Positions 1 through 10,777 of a DNA stretch of 64,000 bases are shown here, in pieces. A program made the position numbers and the translations under genes. Numbering within the stretch: the stretch's first letter is position 1; every line of letters starts with the position of its first letter. The notes beneath the pieces are model-generated. The model was not told where the DNA came from. It searched no databases and saw nothing but the letters and a program-made list of their open reading frames with translations. The stretch is from contig CAWBLP010000014.1 in assembly GCA_963789495.1 (NCBI GenBank), forward strand, positions 62,001 through 126,000, written 5' to 3'. This DNA is from CAWBLP01 sp963789495. Lineage in GTDB: Bacteria; Pseudomonadota; Alphaproteobacteria; Acetobacterales; Acetobacteraceae.

Positions 1-496
1 TCCGCAGGTGCTGCAGGGCGCGACCAATCTGGGCTTCATGTTCCTGCCCAATTATCGCGGCTGGGTGGTGCTGGCCGCCGCCGTGATGTGCCTGTCCACC
101 TGGGCGATCATCGAGAAGACCTCACTCGGCGCCACGCTGCGGGCCGCCACCGAGAACGCGCCCCTGGTGCAGGCGTTCGGCGTGAACGTCCCCCGGCTGA
201 TCACGCTGACCTATGGCGGCGGCGTGGCACTCGCCGCCTTCGCCGGCGTGCTGGCGGCGCCGATCTATTCGGTAAACCCCAATATGGGCGACAATTTCAT
301 CAACACGGTGTTCGCCGTGGTGGTGATCGGCGGCATGGGCTCCATCCTCGGCTCGATCATCACCGGCTTCGGGCTGGGCGTGGTGGAGGGCCTCACCAAG
401 GTCTTCTACCCGCAGGCCTCGGCGACCGTGGTGTTCCTGGTCATGGTCATCATCCTGCTGGTCAGGCCGCGCGGTCTGTTCGGAAAGGCCGCCTGA
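1..496 (+). CDS. livH: Branched-chain amino-acid-type ABC transporter permease (LivH family), C-terminal part
   Basis: The reading frame is open to the first base of the window, so the N-terminus lies upstream; the visible part is about 165 residues. It is very hydrophobic with several membrane helices. It contains the family's cytoplasmic loop for contacting the ATPase (AFGVN...YGGGVALAAFAGVLAAP, middle of the fragment) and the late segment FAVVVIGGMGSILG. LivH-type permeases pair with LivM in the inner membrane to import branched-chain amino acids, amides or urea-like substrates. The stop codon lies 1 nt before the livM-like ATG, which implies translational coupling. Substrate is not deducible here because the binding protein and ATPases are outside the window. 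Family assignment is firm; the specific symbol is less so. Confidence 0.85.
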   Translation, partial: PQVLQGATNLGFMFLPNYRGWVVLAAAVMCLSTWAIIEKTSLGATLRAATENAPLVQAFGVNVPRLITLTYGGGVALAAFAGVLAAPIYSVNPNMGDNFINTVFAVVVIGGMGSILGSIITGFGLGVVEGLTKVFYPQASATVVFLVMVIILLVRPRGLFGKAA

Positions 497-497
497 G

Positions 498-1430
498 ATG
501 CTCGGTTTCTCCCGCTCCCAGTCGATCGCCTTCGTGGTGATGCTGGCGCTGATCGTCGTCTGCCCGTTCTTCCTGTATCCCGTGTTCCTGATGCGGGTGC
601 TGTGCATCGCGCTGTTCGCCTGCGCCTTCAATCTGATGATCGGCTATGTCGGGCTGCTGTCCTTCGGCCACGCCGCGTTTTTCGGCATGGGCGCCTATAT
701 CGCGGCCTGGACCATGAAGTTCTGGCATGTCGATGCGGCGATCGCGATCGTCCTGGGTGGCGCGGCCGGCGCCGCGCTGGGCCTGTGCCTGGGCTACCTC
801 GCTATCCGCCGCTCCGGCATCTACTTCGCCATGATCACCCTGGCGCTGGCCCAGATGGTCTACTTCTTCTGCCTGGAGGCGCCGTTCACCGGCGGCGAGG
901 ACGGCATCCAGCAGGTGCCCCGCGGCCACCTGTTCGGGTTCATCGACCTGCGTTACGACATGAACATGTACTGGCTGGTCGCCGCCGTGTTCCTGGGCGG
1001 CTTCCTGCTGGTGCACCGCATCATCCACTCGCCGTTCGGCCAGGTGCTGAAAGGCATCCGCGAGAACGAGCCGCGCGCCACCTCGCTGGGCTACAAGACC
1101 GACGACTATAAGCTGATCGCCTTCGTGCTGTCCTGCATGCTGTCAGGCGTCGCCGGTGGCACCAAGGCGCTGGTGTTCGGCATCGCCACGCTGACCGACG
1201 TGCACTACTCGACCTCCGGCGAGGTCGTGCTGACCACATTGCTGGGCGGATTGGGCACGGTGTTCGGCCCGGTCATGGGGTCCGTGGTGGTCACCGCGAT
1301 GGAGAACTACCTGGCGCAGTTCGGCGCCTGGGTGACGGTGACACAGGGCGCGATCTTCGTGATCTGCGTGCTGGCGTTCCGCCGCGGCATCATCGGCGAG
1401 ATCGGCGCGAAGCTGCGGCTGGGTCTGTAG
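498..1430 (+). CDS. livM: Branched-chain amino-acid-type ABC transporter permease (LivM family)
   Basis: This 310-residue integral membrane protein has about nine hydrophobic segments. The LivM signature segment GYVGLLSFGHAAFFGMGAY lies around residues 49-67, and the ATPase-coupling loop (IRENEPRATSLGY) around residues 187-199. Length matches the family. It is the second permease of the heterodimer begun by the preceding gene, from which it is separated by one base. Nothing in the sequence fixes the substrate; urea, amide and branched-chain amino-acid systems look alike at this level. The stop codon is followed, after about ten bases, by a GC-rich multi-hairpin repeat that probably ends the operon. 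Confidence 0.88.
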   Translation: MLGFSRSQSIAFVVMLALIVVCPFFLYPVFLMRVLCIALFACAFNLMIGYVGLLSFGHAAFFGMGAYIAAWTMKFWHVDAAIAIVLGGAAGAALGLCLGYLAIRRSGIYFAMITLALAQMVYFFCLEAPFTGGEDGIQQVPRGHLFGFIDLRYDMNMYWLVAAVFLGGFLLVHRIIHSPFGQVLKGIRENEPRATSLGYKTDDYKLIAFVLSCMLSGVAGGTKALVFGIATLTDVHYSTSGEVVLTTLLGGLGTVFGPVMGSVVVTAMENYLAQFGAWVTVTQGAIFVICVLAFRRGIIGEIGAKLRLGL

Positions 1431-1435
1431 CGCGC

Positions 1436-1676
1436 AAACGTCGGGGGCGTTGCCCCCGAAACCCCCATCAAGGGGCGCTGCCCCTTGAAACCCCGCCAAG
1501 GGCTCGCCCTTGGAACCCTATGTTGGTCCGGTTGGGGAGGGGTGGTCCGTGGTGGCGCCCTGGTCCGAGACCGTAACGCCCCCTCGCCACTCCAAGCCGA
1601 ATTGATTGCCAGGGCCAGCCTTTGCTGGAGGTCCGGGAGGCAAAGCCTCCTGGTGGGGTTCGGGGCAAAGCCCCGA
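1436..1676 (+). repeat. Multi-hairpin GC-rich intergenic repeat, copy 1
   Basis: A modular intergenic repeat also present at 48671-48795 and 61436-61676, always in the plus orientation. Five short palindromes are visible here: 1441-1459 (8-bp stem, loop GTT), 1468-1488 (9-bp stem, loop GCT), 1496-1513 (8-bp stem, loop TC), 1636-1650 (6-bp stem, loop AAA) and 1660-1676 (7-bp stem, loop AAA). Between hairpins the sequence around 1600-1635 is conserved with the other copies (attgattgc...tttgctggaggtcc). It begins just after the livM stop. It could act as a terminator, a mRNA 3'-end stabiliser or a mobile palindromic element; it shows no coding potential of its own. Confidence 0.8.
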
Positions 1677-1761
1677 CGTTCGCCGGCGGCCAGGGTTCCC
1701 TTCGGCGACAACCGCGTGCACTCTCCATCACCACGCGCAGAGGCCCGCCGAACCGGCACGG

Positions 1762-3021
1762 ATGACGGACAGACCGCCCCAGCACACCCCAGCCACGGAC
1801 CACGGCGAGTCGCTTCCGGTCGAGGTTTCCTGGCAGCGCACGCTTTGGGCCATGGTGGCGATCCAGTTCGTCATGACGGCGTCGTTCAATTTCATCAGCC
1901 CCATCATGCCGCTGTTCCTGCCGGACCTCGGCGTCACCAGCGAGGCCGGCATCGACCTCTGGTCCGGCATTCTCACCGGCGCGACCTCGTTCGTCGCCGC
2001 CTTTGCCTCGCCGCTGTGGGGGCGGCTGGCGGACCGCCACGGACGCAAGGTGATGCTGGTACGCTCCAGCATCGCCATCGGCATCTTTACGGCGCTGATG
2101 GGCCTGTCGCTGACAGTCTGGCAGTTCTTCGCGGCCCGCGCGCTGATGGGCGCGTTTGCCGGGTTCTCCGCGACGGCGATCGCGCTGGTCGCCAGCCAGG
2201 TGCCGGAATCCCGCCTTGGCTATTCGCTCGGCCTGCTGTCCACCGGGCAACTGGTGGGCGCGCTGGTCGGCCCGGTCATCGGCGGCTTGCTCGCCGACGT
2301 CACCGGCAGCTACCGCATCCCGTTCTACTGCACGTCCGCGATCACCCTGACCGCCACGCTGCTGGTCTGGCGCGGCGTGACTGAACATTTCGTGCCGCCG
2401 AACCGAGCGGGTCAGGGACGCGGCGCCCTGCGCGGGATTGCGATCCTGTTCAGTGCCGCCGGCATGCTGCCGCTGTTCTTTGTGCTGCTGATGGCCCAGT
2501 TCAGCGTGCGCGCGGTGCAGCCGGTGATCACGCTGTTCGTGCAGGAACTGACCGGCCCGCGCGCCGATCTGGCCACACTCGGCGGCATGGCCCTGTCAGT
2601 GACGGGCCTCGCCGGCATGGTCGCGGTGCCCCTGCTCGGCCGCCACAGCGACGAGATCGGCTATCGCCGCGTTCTGCTGATCTGCCTGGCCGGTGCGACC
2701 CTCACCAGCCTGCCGCAGGGCTTTGCCGAGAGTTACTGGGTATTCGCCGTCGAACGCTTCGCTGTCGGTCTGTTCATCGGCGGCATCGTGCCGACCGCGA
2801 ACGCGCTGATCGGACGCATGGTGGCCCGCGGCGAGCGCGGCGCCGTCTATGGCCTGACGGCCTCGGCGACATTCCTGGGCAATTCGCTGGGACCACTGAC
2901 CGGCGGCGCGATCGCGGCATCGCTCGGGCTGCGCTGGGTGTTCATTGTCACCGCGGCGCTGCTGCTGGTGAACCTGGCCTGGGTCTGGTTCACCGTGCCG
3001 GAGTACCGCGAGCGGACATAG
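1762..3021 (+). CDS. MFS transporter (drug/metabolite efflux type)
   Basis: A 419-residue major facilitator with about twelve hydrophobic segments. The family's loop-2 motif appears as GRLADRHGRKVML (around residues 86-98), and a second RxGR-like motif (GRHSDEIGYRRV) follows in the C-terminal half, so both six-helix bundles are present. It probably exports small molecules by proton antiport across the inner membrane. I chose the ATG at 1762 because the preceding 52 codons of the open frame translate the intergenic hairpin repeat and carry no family similarity. The gene stands alone and converges on the downstream acetyltransferase gene. Substrate unknown. Confidence 0.85.
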   Translation: MTDRPPQHTPATDHGESLPVEVSWQRTLWAMVAIQFVMTASFNFISPIMPLFLPDLGVTSEAGIDLWSGILTGATSFVAAFASPLWGRLADRHGRKVMLVRSSIAIGIFTALMGLSLTVWQFFAARALMGAFAGFSATAIALVASQVPESRLGYSLGLLSTGQLVGALVGPVIGGLLADVTGSYRIPFYCTSAITLTATLLVWRGVTEHFVPPNRAGQGRGALRGIAILFSAAGMLPLFFVLLMAQFSVRAVQPVITLFVQELTGPRADLATLGGMALSVTGLAGMVAVPLLGRHSDEIGYRRVLLICLAGATLTSLPQGFAESYWVFAVERFAVGLFIGGIVPTANALIGRMVARGERGAVYGLTASATFLGNSLGPLTGGAIAASLGLRWVFIVTAALLLVNLAWVWFTVPEYRERT

Positions 3022-3024
3022 CCT

Positions 3025-3045
3025 GCCGCACCGGCCGAATGCGGC
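3025..3045. terminator. Hairpin between convergent genes
   Basis: GCCGCA and TGCGGC form a 6-bp stem around a 9-base GC-rich loop, positioned between the stop of the MFS gene and the stop of the opposing acetyltransferase gene. There is no T-run, so this is at best a weak, possibly bidirectional, terminator. Confidence 0.35.
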
Positions 3046-3047
3046 CG

Positions 3048-3605
3048 CTACAGCCTGAGATGATTTGGAATGCGCAGCCCAAGCCGGGTGGGGACGTTCC
3101 ACACCTCGCGCACCTGGCGGAGCGTACGGAAGCCGGCGCGTAGATAGGTCGGCAATGCGCGCGGATGGTCGGCGGTGCAGGTGTTCACCGTCATGCCGCG
3201 CGCGCCCTGCCGCCATACCGAATCGACTGCGTGGCGCAGGAACGCATAGCCGAGCCCGCTACCGATGGCATGCGGCATCAGGCCGAAATAGCTCAGGTTG
3301 ATGTCCGACCAGGCGCGACTGTCCAGTTCGAAGAAGCCGGCCGGTTCACCGCCCTGATACAACACATGGATGGCGATCAGCGGATCCTGCAGCAGGGCCG
3401 CGAGTTCGTCGTCCGGTGTGGTGCGCCGCAGCCACCAGACATGGGCGGCGCCCACCGTGTTGTACAGATAGCGATAGAACGGAACCGTCGGCGCGGCGAC
3501 CCGCACCACCTGGCATCCGGGATGCAAGGCGGGCGCCGGTTCGGCCGGCGGCCGATCCATTCTGAGGAACGTGACGGTCACGCCCACGCGTACGACCGGC
3601 TCCAT
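3048..3605 (-). CDS. GNAT-family N-acetyltransferase
   Basis: This 185-residue protein has the GNAT fold signature. The acetyl-CoA-binding region is an atypical form of the pyrophosphate loop, GLMPHAIGSGLGYAFLRHAV (around residues 108-127), followed by a strand with VNTCTADHPRALPTYLRAGF, typical of the C-terminal GNAT motif. It would transfer an acetyl group from acetyl-CoA to an unidentified small molecule or protein amine. The ATG at 3605 is chosen because the longer open frame upstream runs antisense-like through the duplicated rpoD fragment and is not protein-like. It lies downstream of rpoD on the same strand but is separated by the fragment, so co-transcription is uncertain. Confidence 0.75.
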   Translation of the reverse strand: MEPVVRVGVTVTFLRMDRPPAEPAPALHPGCQVVRVAAPTVPFYRYLYNTVGAAHVWWLRRTTPDDELAALLQDPLIAIHVLYQGGEPAGFFELDSRAWSDINLSYFGLMPHAIGSGLGYAFLRHAVDSVWRQGARGMTVNTCTADHPRALPTYLRAGFRTLRQVREVWNVPTRLGLRIPNHLRL

Positions 3606-3658
3606 GCCTCCCCCCGACTGTTGCCATCGCCCGGGCACCATTGCCCGCGCCAATGCTA

Positions 3659-3784
<126 letters not shown>

Positions 3785-3893
3785 TCCAGCCGCCCGGGCG
3801 GCTGATGGCCCGCGCATCAAGGCGACCGGCGGCCGATGGATCGCCGATCCGCGGCCCTGCCACGGTCGCGCTGGAGCGCCGCTTCCGGCCTGC

Positions 3894-5836
<1,943 letters not shown>

Positions 5837-5896
5837 CGCTATCGGCACTCCTTCAGTCTTCCGGGGCGGGTGCGAAGCCGCGATTGCCCCTCTATT

Positions 5897-7707
5897 CTAT
5901 GCAGCGCGTTCGACCCCATCGGGCTCACCCGCCATCACCTTGTTCAGGGCTTCTTTCAGCGCCCGCGCACGTGCCTCGGTGTCCCGGTTGAGGTCTGATG
6001 CGGCCGCAAGCTGTGCCGCCTTTACTTCCTCTTGCAGCCGTTCCAGGCTCAAAAAACCGAAGATGTGCCACCATCCTTCATGAGCCTCCGCGGGCATCGC
6101 GGCCGACGACGCACAGGCCGGCAGCGGCACGGGCACCGCCGCCAGGGCAAAATCGACCTCGGCCTGTAATCCAGATATCGTGAGGTGGTCTATCAATGCC
6201 CTGGAGTCAAGCACTTCGCGGTGATCCACCCATGCGAGAATCGCCTCCCGGATGGCCGCCAGCGATGCCGGCAGGTCGAGCGCGGCATAGGCGTGGTCCA
6301 CCTCGTGCAGCAATTCCGGGTGGCGCAACAGGATCGCGGTGAGGATGCGGGCGCGTTCCCTGGCGACGTCGGGCGAGGCCGGTTGCGGCCGCGGGATCGG
6401 CCGTCGCATCGCCGCGTTCGGCTGCTGGCGCTGACGCTGACCACCCCGCCGCGTCGCGGCGTAGAACCGGTCCAGCAGCACGCGCCGATATTCGGAGGCC
6501 AACGCCCGGTCGGGGATACGGCGCGCCGCGTCCTCCAGTTTGGTCCGAAACGCCGCACGTTGCTCGGGTGTCGCCTCCCCGGCGGTCTCCCGCAGCAGGT
6601 CGTACAGCGCCTCGCCCAGCGGCCGGGCGGACTCCAGCACCGCCCGGAAACCGGCGCTGCCCTGGCGGCGGACGATGGAATCCGGGTCCTCCCCGCTGGG
6701 CAGCGCTGCGATCCGGAGGGTCCGGTCGGGGGCCAGCAGTGGCAGCACCAGCTCCGCCGCGCGGGCCGCGGCCCGGGCGCCGGCGGCATCACCGTCGAAG
6801 CACAGCGTCGGAGAGGGCGACAGGCGCCACAGCTCCTCCAGCTGCTCTTCGGTCAGCGCCGTGCCGAGCGGCGCGACGGCGCCAGCGAATCCGGCCTGCG
6901 CGCAGAGCGATGACGTCCATATAGCCCTCGACCACGACCAGCGCCGCGCCGCTGCGCACGCCTTCTCGCGCCTGGTCCAGCGCGAACAGGGTGCGCCGCT
7001 TGGAAAACAGCGCGGTTTCCGGCCCGTTGACGTATTTCGGCTGGCCGTCGCCCAGCATGCGGCCGCCAAAGCTGATAGTCCGACCGCGACGGTCCCTGAT
7101 CGGGAACATCACGCGTCCGTAAAACAGGTCTGACACCCGTCCGGTTTCATCGTCCCTACGCATTAATCCCGCTTCGACGAGTTGATCGGCGGTGATCCCC
7201 TCCCGCGCCAGCTCCGCCGCCAGCGCGCCGCGGCCCTCGCCCGACCAGCCCAGGCCGAAGCGGCGTGATGGTCGTCCTCGGTCAGGCCGCGGCCGAGCAG
7301 GTAGTCGAGCGCCGGCCGCCCTTCCGGCAGCGCAGCCGGCGCTGATAGGCTGTCTGCGCCGCGGCCAGCACGGCGCCGAGGTCGTGCCGCCGCCGTTCCG
7401 CCTCCGCGGCTTCCGGCGTGGGCTTCGGCACGTCCATGCCGGCTTCCGCGGCGAGTTGCTCCACCGCCTCGATGAAGCTCGCGCCCTGGGTCTGCATGAC
7501 GAAGCTGATGGCGTCGCCATGCGCGCCGCAGCCGAAGCAATGATAGCCATCCTCATACACATAAAAGCTCGGCGTCTTCTCGCCGTGGAACGGGCAGCAG
7601 CCTTTCCATTGCCGGCCAGACCGCGCCAGCCGGACGCGCCGGCCGATGATCGCGGCCAGCGGGGTGCGCGCGCGCAATTCGTCCATGAAGGCGGGGGGGA
7701 GTGCCAT
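5897..7707 (-). CDS. dnaG: DNA primase DnaG, split over several frames in this sequence
   Basis: Synthesises RNA primers at the replication fork. The N-terminal zinc-binding domain is clear (CPFHGEKTPSF...YHCFGCGAHGDAI, residues about 38-66). The TOPRIM catalytic core follows (VVVEGYMDVIAL, then LCFDGDAAG), with a C-terminal helicase-interaction domain. Total span gives about 603 residues, normal for DnaG. The protein jumps frame at about 7328, 7265 and 6900; at the last point an extra base in CTGCGCGC would explain the shift. As dnaG is essential these are probably sequence errors. The ATG at 7707 sits 1 base after the yqeY stop, giving the conserved operon yqeY-dnaG-rpoD, which couples replication and transcription genes in many proteobacteria. 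Confidence 0.93.
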
Positions 7708-7708
7708 G

Positions 7709-8167
7709 TCAGGCGGACAGCCGCGCCTTCACCAGCGGGCTGGCCTTCGCCATGTCCAAGGTGGCGGCGTGCTTCGCCCGCAGGGCGGCCATCACCTTGC
7801 CCATGTCCTTGATCCCGGCGGCGCCGGTTTCCGCCACCGCGGCGTCGATCGCCTGGGACAGCGCGGCCTCGTCCATCTGCCGCGGCAGGAAGCCTTCGAT
7901 CACCGCGATCTCGGCTTCCTCCTTCTCCGCCAGTTCCGGGCGGTTGCCCTGGCGATACAATTCCACCAATTCGCGACGCGACTTGGCCATGCCGCGCAGC
8001 ATGGCGAGGATCGCCGCCTCGGGGACCTTGGCGACGCCTTTCGGCCGGGCGGCGATATCGGTGTCCTTCAGCTTCGCCAGGATCATCCGCAGGGTGGAGG
8101 TGCGGGCCGGCGTGCCGGCCTTCATCGACGCCTTCAACTGGTCGGTGAACTGCTCTCTCAGCGTCAT
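7709..8167 (-). CDS. GatB/YqeY domain-containing protein
   Basis: A 152-residue soluble protein of the YqeY family, full length. Recognisable blocks are LREQFTDQLKASMKA at the start, RTSTLRMILAKLKDTDIA (residues 23-40) and the C-terminal ALSQAIDAAVAETGAAGIKDMGKVM. The YqeY fold resembles the tRNA-binding tail domain of GatB, part of the amidotransferase that makes Gln-tRNA or Asn-tRNA. Stand-alone YqeY proteins have no firmly proven role. It is first in the operon with dnaG (stop-to-start gap of one base), occupying the position that rpsU holds in enterobacteria. A promoter should lie in the 160 bp upstream, which are GC-rich and show no clear -10. Confidence 0.85.
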   Translation of the reverse strand: MTLREQFTDQLKASMKAGTPARTSTLRMILAKLKDTDIAARPKGVAKVPEAAILAMLRGMAKSRRELVELYRQGNRPELAEKEEAEIAVIEGFLPRQMDEAALSQAIDAAVAETGAAGIKDMGKVMAALRAKHAATLDMAKASPLVKARLSA

Positions 8168-8327
8168 GCGCGACTCCTCGTCGATGCGGCGTACCGAGGG
8201 TTCTACACTATCGGCGCGGCCCGCACCGCTTCGACGGGAAGCTCGACGGCCGGTCGGCCGGATGCGGCCGTCCGGTGCGGCGTGGCAGCGGCCGGATCGC
8301 AGCCCGCCCTACCCTGCTTGCCGCACG

Positions 8328-9032
8328 TCATGGCAAACCGGCGTTGCCGATCGACGCCGCGGTCTGGTTGAACAGGATGCGGCGTTCTTCATCCCCCGGC
8401 GGCGCGCGGCGGCGGAGGTCCTTGCCGAGGTCGACGCCGCGCTGCACGGCGGGGCGTTGCTTGATCGCGTCGCGCCAGCGGGCGACGTTGGGGAAATCTT
8501 CCAGTGACTGGCCGAGCGGCTTGGCGATGAGGATCCAGGGCCAGGACGCCATGTCGGCGATGGAGTATTCGTCCAGGATGAAGTCGCGGCCGTGCAGCCG
8601 GCGTTCCAGCACGCCGATGCAACGGTTGTATTCGTTGGCGTAGCGCTGGTGGGAGTAGCTGTGCTCGCCCTGGGCGTAGTTGACGAAATGGCTGAGCTGG
8701 CCGGCCATCGGGCCGAGGTTGCCGACCTGCCAGAACAGCCACTCCATCATCTCCTTGCGGGCGCGTTTGCCGGAGGGGGCGAAGCGGCCGGATTTTTCCG
8801 CGAGGTGCAGCAGGATGGCGCCGGATTCGAAGATCGGCAGCGGGCCGTCCTCCGCGTCGTGGTCGACGATGGCGGGCATGCGGTTGTTCGGGCTGATGGC
8901 GAGGAAGTCCGGCGTGAACTGGTCGCCCTTGCCGATGTTCACCGGGATCATACGGTAGGGCAGGCCGGTTTCCTCCAGCATGATGCTGATCTTCCAGCCG
9001 TTCGGCGTGGGCCAGTAGTGGAAGTCGATCAT
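8328..9032 (-). CDS. Glutathione S-transferase family protein (YfcG/YghU-like)
   Basis: This 234-residue protein has a thioredoxin-like N-terminal domain beginning MIDFHYWPTPNGWKISIMLEE. The PNGxK segment and following NNRMPAIVDHDAEDGPLPIFESGAIL (cis-Pro and Glu-Ser for the glutathione gamma-glutamyl group) are hallmarks of the Nu-class, disulfide-reductase-type GSTs. A helical C-terminal domain follows with ILDEYSIADMASWPW. It probably reduces disulfides or peroxides with glutathione in the cytoplasm. The ATG at 9032 is chosen because residues encoded upstream in the open frame are proline-rich and not GST-like. Transcribed alone; the 160 bp downstream contain a GC-rich inverted repeat (near 8240-8272) that may terminate it. 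Confidence 0.85.
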   Translation of the reverse strand: MIDFHYWPTPNGWKISIMLEETGLPYRMIPVNIGKGDQFTPDFLAISPNNRMPAIVDHDAEDGPLPIFESGAILLHLAEKSGRFAPSGKRARKEMMEWLFWQVGNLGPMAGQLSHFVNYAQGEHSYSHQRYANEYNRCIGVLERRLHGRDFILDEYSIADMASWPWILIAKPLGQSLEDFPNVARWRDAIKQRPAVQRGVDLGKDLRRRAPPGDEERRILFNQTAASIGNAGLP

Positions 9033-9237
9033 GCGGGGGCTCCGGTGCGGGGGACGGCAGGGCGGAGCGAGTATGGCCGAAGGGGGGGCTCGGTTCGAGT
9101 TGAGGGGGTGGTGGCGGGGGTGGCGGCATCGGCAGCCCGGGGCGAAGTGTCCGGCCACCTGCGGGCTCAAGGAGGAAGCCGTATGTGGCACAACTCACTC
9201 ACGTGGGAAGACGAAAGCGACGGCGGCCGAAGGCGCA

Positions 9238-9576
9238 ATGAGCGGGGGGCAGAAGATGGCAGTGACGAAGAGCTTCAAGGAACTCGTGCAGCGCAGGGTG
9301 GCGCAGGAGCCGGAGTTCGCAACGGCGCTGCTGCGCGAGGGCATCGACACGATGCTGACCGGCGACGTGGATACCGGGAAGGCGATCCTGCGCAACTACA
9401 TCAAGGCGACGGTCGGCTTTGAGAAACTCGGCGAGGAGACAGCCACGCCTCCGAAGAGCCTGATCCGCATGTTCGGCCCACGCGGCAATCCGCAGGCGCG
9501 CAATCTGTTGGGCATCATCGGCTATCTGCAAAAGCAGGCGGGCGTCGAACTGCACGTGACCGAAGATCAGGGTTGA
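9238..9576 (+). CDS. HTH domain protein, antitoxin/HigA-like regulator
   Basis: About 112 residues. The body KSFKELVQRRVAQEPEFATA, then LLREGIDTMLTGDVDTGKAI and PPKSLIRMFGPRGNPQARNLLGII is typical of small DNA-binding regulators found as partners of RelE/HigB-like toxins. The C-terminal helix-turn-helix is recognisable by SLIRMFGPRGNP. Two starts are possible: ATG 9238 and ATG 9256 (MAVTKSF). No toxin gene precedes or follows: upstream is a GST gene on the other strand, downstream are transposase and unknown fragments. It may therefore be an orphan antitoxin, or its partner may have been lost to the IS insertions. Function as a transcription regulator is inferred from the family. Confidence 0.6.
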   Translation: MSGGQKMAVTKSFKELVQRRVAQEPEFATALLREGIDTMLTGDVDTGKAILRNYIKATVGFEKLGEETATPPKSLIRMFGPRGNPQARNLLGIIGYLQKQAGVELHVTEDQG

Positions 9577-9594
9577 ACGGCGGCTGCAATGGCG

Positions 9595-9732
9595 GAGCGC
9601 GTGATCATCGCCTGGCTCAACCGGTGTCGGCGATTGGCCAAGGACTTCGAGAACCTCAACCGCAGGGCGCTCGCATTCCTGCGTTTAGCCGCGAGCCGCC
9701 TGATGCTGAGAACGCCAACACGGAACCGGTGA
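9595..9732 (+). pseudogene. C-terminal fragment of an IS5-family transposase
   Basis: An open frame translates to ERVIIAWLNRCRRLAKDFEN followed by LNRRALAFLRLAASRLMLR, matching in pattern the C-terminal end of IS5-family DDE transposases. Compare AWLNRNRRLAKDFEATVESA in the neighbouring IS5 copy. No catalytic core precedes it, so only the tail of an old element remains. It belongs to a different element from the IS5 copy that starts 160 bp later. Confidence 0.7.
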
Positions 9733-9749
9733 ACTTCCCGGACACACTC

Positions 9750-9893
9750 TCAGAGATTTGTCGGGAGAATCTCGAAATCGTCCGGATGAACGCCGTGCAC
9801 ATGCTTGAATGCGTCCTTGGCCCACTCAGCCCTTTCGTCAGCCGAGTGTGCCTGCGACAGCCAATCATATTCGTAGATGAACGCTCCGTCTCT
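9750..9893 (-). pseudogene. C-terminal fragment of an unrecognised protein, cut by IS5
   Basis: On the minus strand a protein-like frame of 47 codons (RDGAFIYEYDWLSQ...AEWAKDAFKHVHGVHPDD) runs from the IS5 boundary to a stop. Composition is acidic/aromatic and plausible for a real protein tail. Removing the IS5 element does not join this frame in phase to the unknown gene on the far side (12083-12687), so the two may be parts of different genes or separated by an indel. No family recognised. Confidence 0.4.
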
Positions 9894-10777
9894 TAGAGCC
9901 TGACCCGGAATCAATGTGGAACGACATCTGCGGTGTTTTCAATGCGCTGAGCCGTCACGGCCGGGTGCCGCTGCCGGTCTGTCCGGCGGCGTATGAAAGC
10001 CAGTTGCGTGATCCCAGCGGTTGCGATTCTCTCGTGGCTGCGAACACACCGAGGGATCACGTATGACCTGGACCGGGACCACGCGGGCCAAGTATCGGCG
10101 CGACGGACTGCGCTATGCAAGCGACACCACCGACGCGGAATGGGCGATGATCGAGCCACACATGCCGCCACCGGCAAGCCGCGGGCGGACCCGCAAGACC
10201 AGCATGCGGCACGTCGTCGATGCCATCTTCTACATCGCCCAAGCCGGCTGCCAATGGCGGATGCTGCCGAAAGATTTCCCTCCGTTCACCACGGTGCAGC
10301 GGTATTTTTATGCTTGGCGCGCCGGTGGGACGTGGCAGACCGTCAACCATGCACTGCTCATGGACGTGCGCGAAGCGGAAGGCCGGGAGGCCAGCCCGAC
10401 AGCGGGCATTGTCGACAGCCAGTCCGTCAAGACGACGGAGGCTGGCGGTCCGCGAGGTTATGCCGCCGAGAAGATGATCAAGGGCCGCAAGCGCCACATC
10501 CTCACCGATACCATCGGTCTGGTGGTCGGTGCGATCGTCCATCCGGCCAATATCCAGGATCGTGACGGCGCGCCGCCTCTACTGGCGAGCGTGCGTAGTG
10601 CCTTTCCCTGGCTGCGCCACATCTTTGCCGACAGCGCCTATGCCGGCGACAAGCTGAAGGATGCTCTCACCAAGGTCGGCGACTGGACAATCGAGATCGT
10701 CAAGCGACCCGATGCCGCCAAGGGTTTTGTCTTGCTGCCCAGACGCTGGGTGGTTGAACGCACTCTGGCCTGGCTTA

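Noticed and set aside
1485..2384. 299-codon plus-strand frame starting in the hairpin repeat and running into the MFS gene
   Set aside because: Out of frame with the MFS protein; the product is Arg/Pro-rich and arises from GC bias.
9911..10177. Minus-strand frame at the IS5 left end
   Set aside because: Antisense to the IS5 transposase start; no domain.
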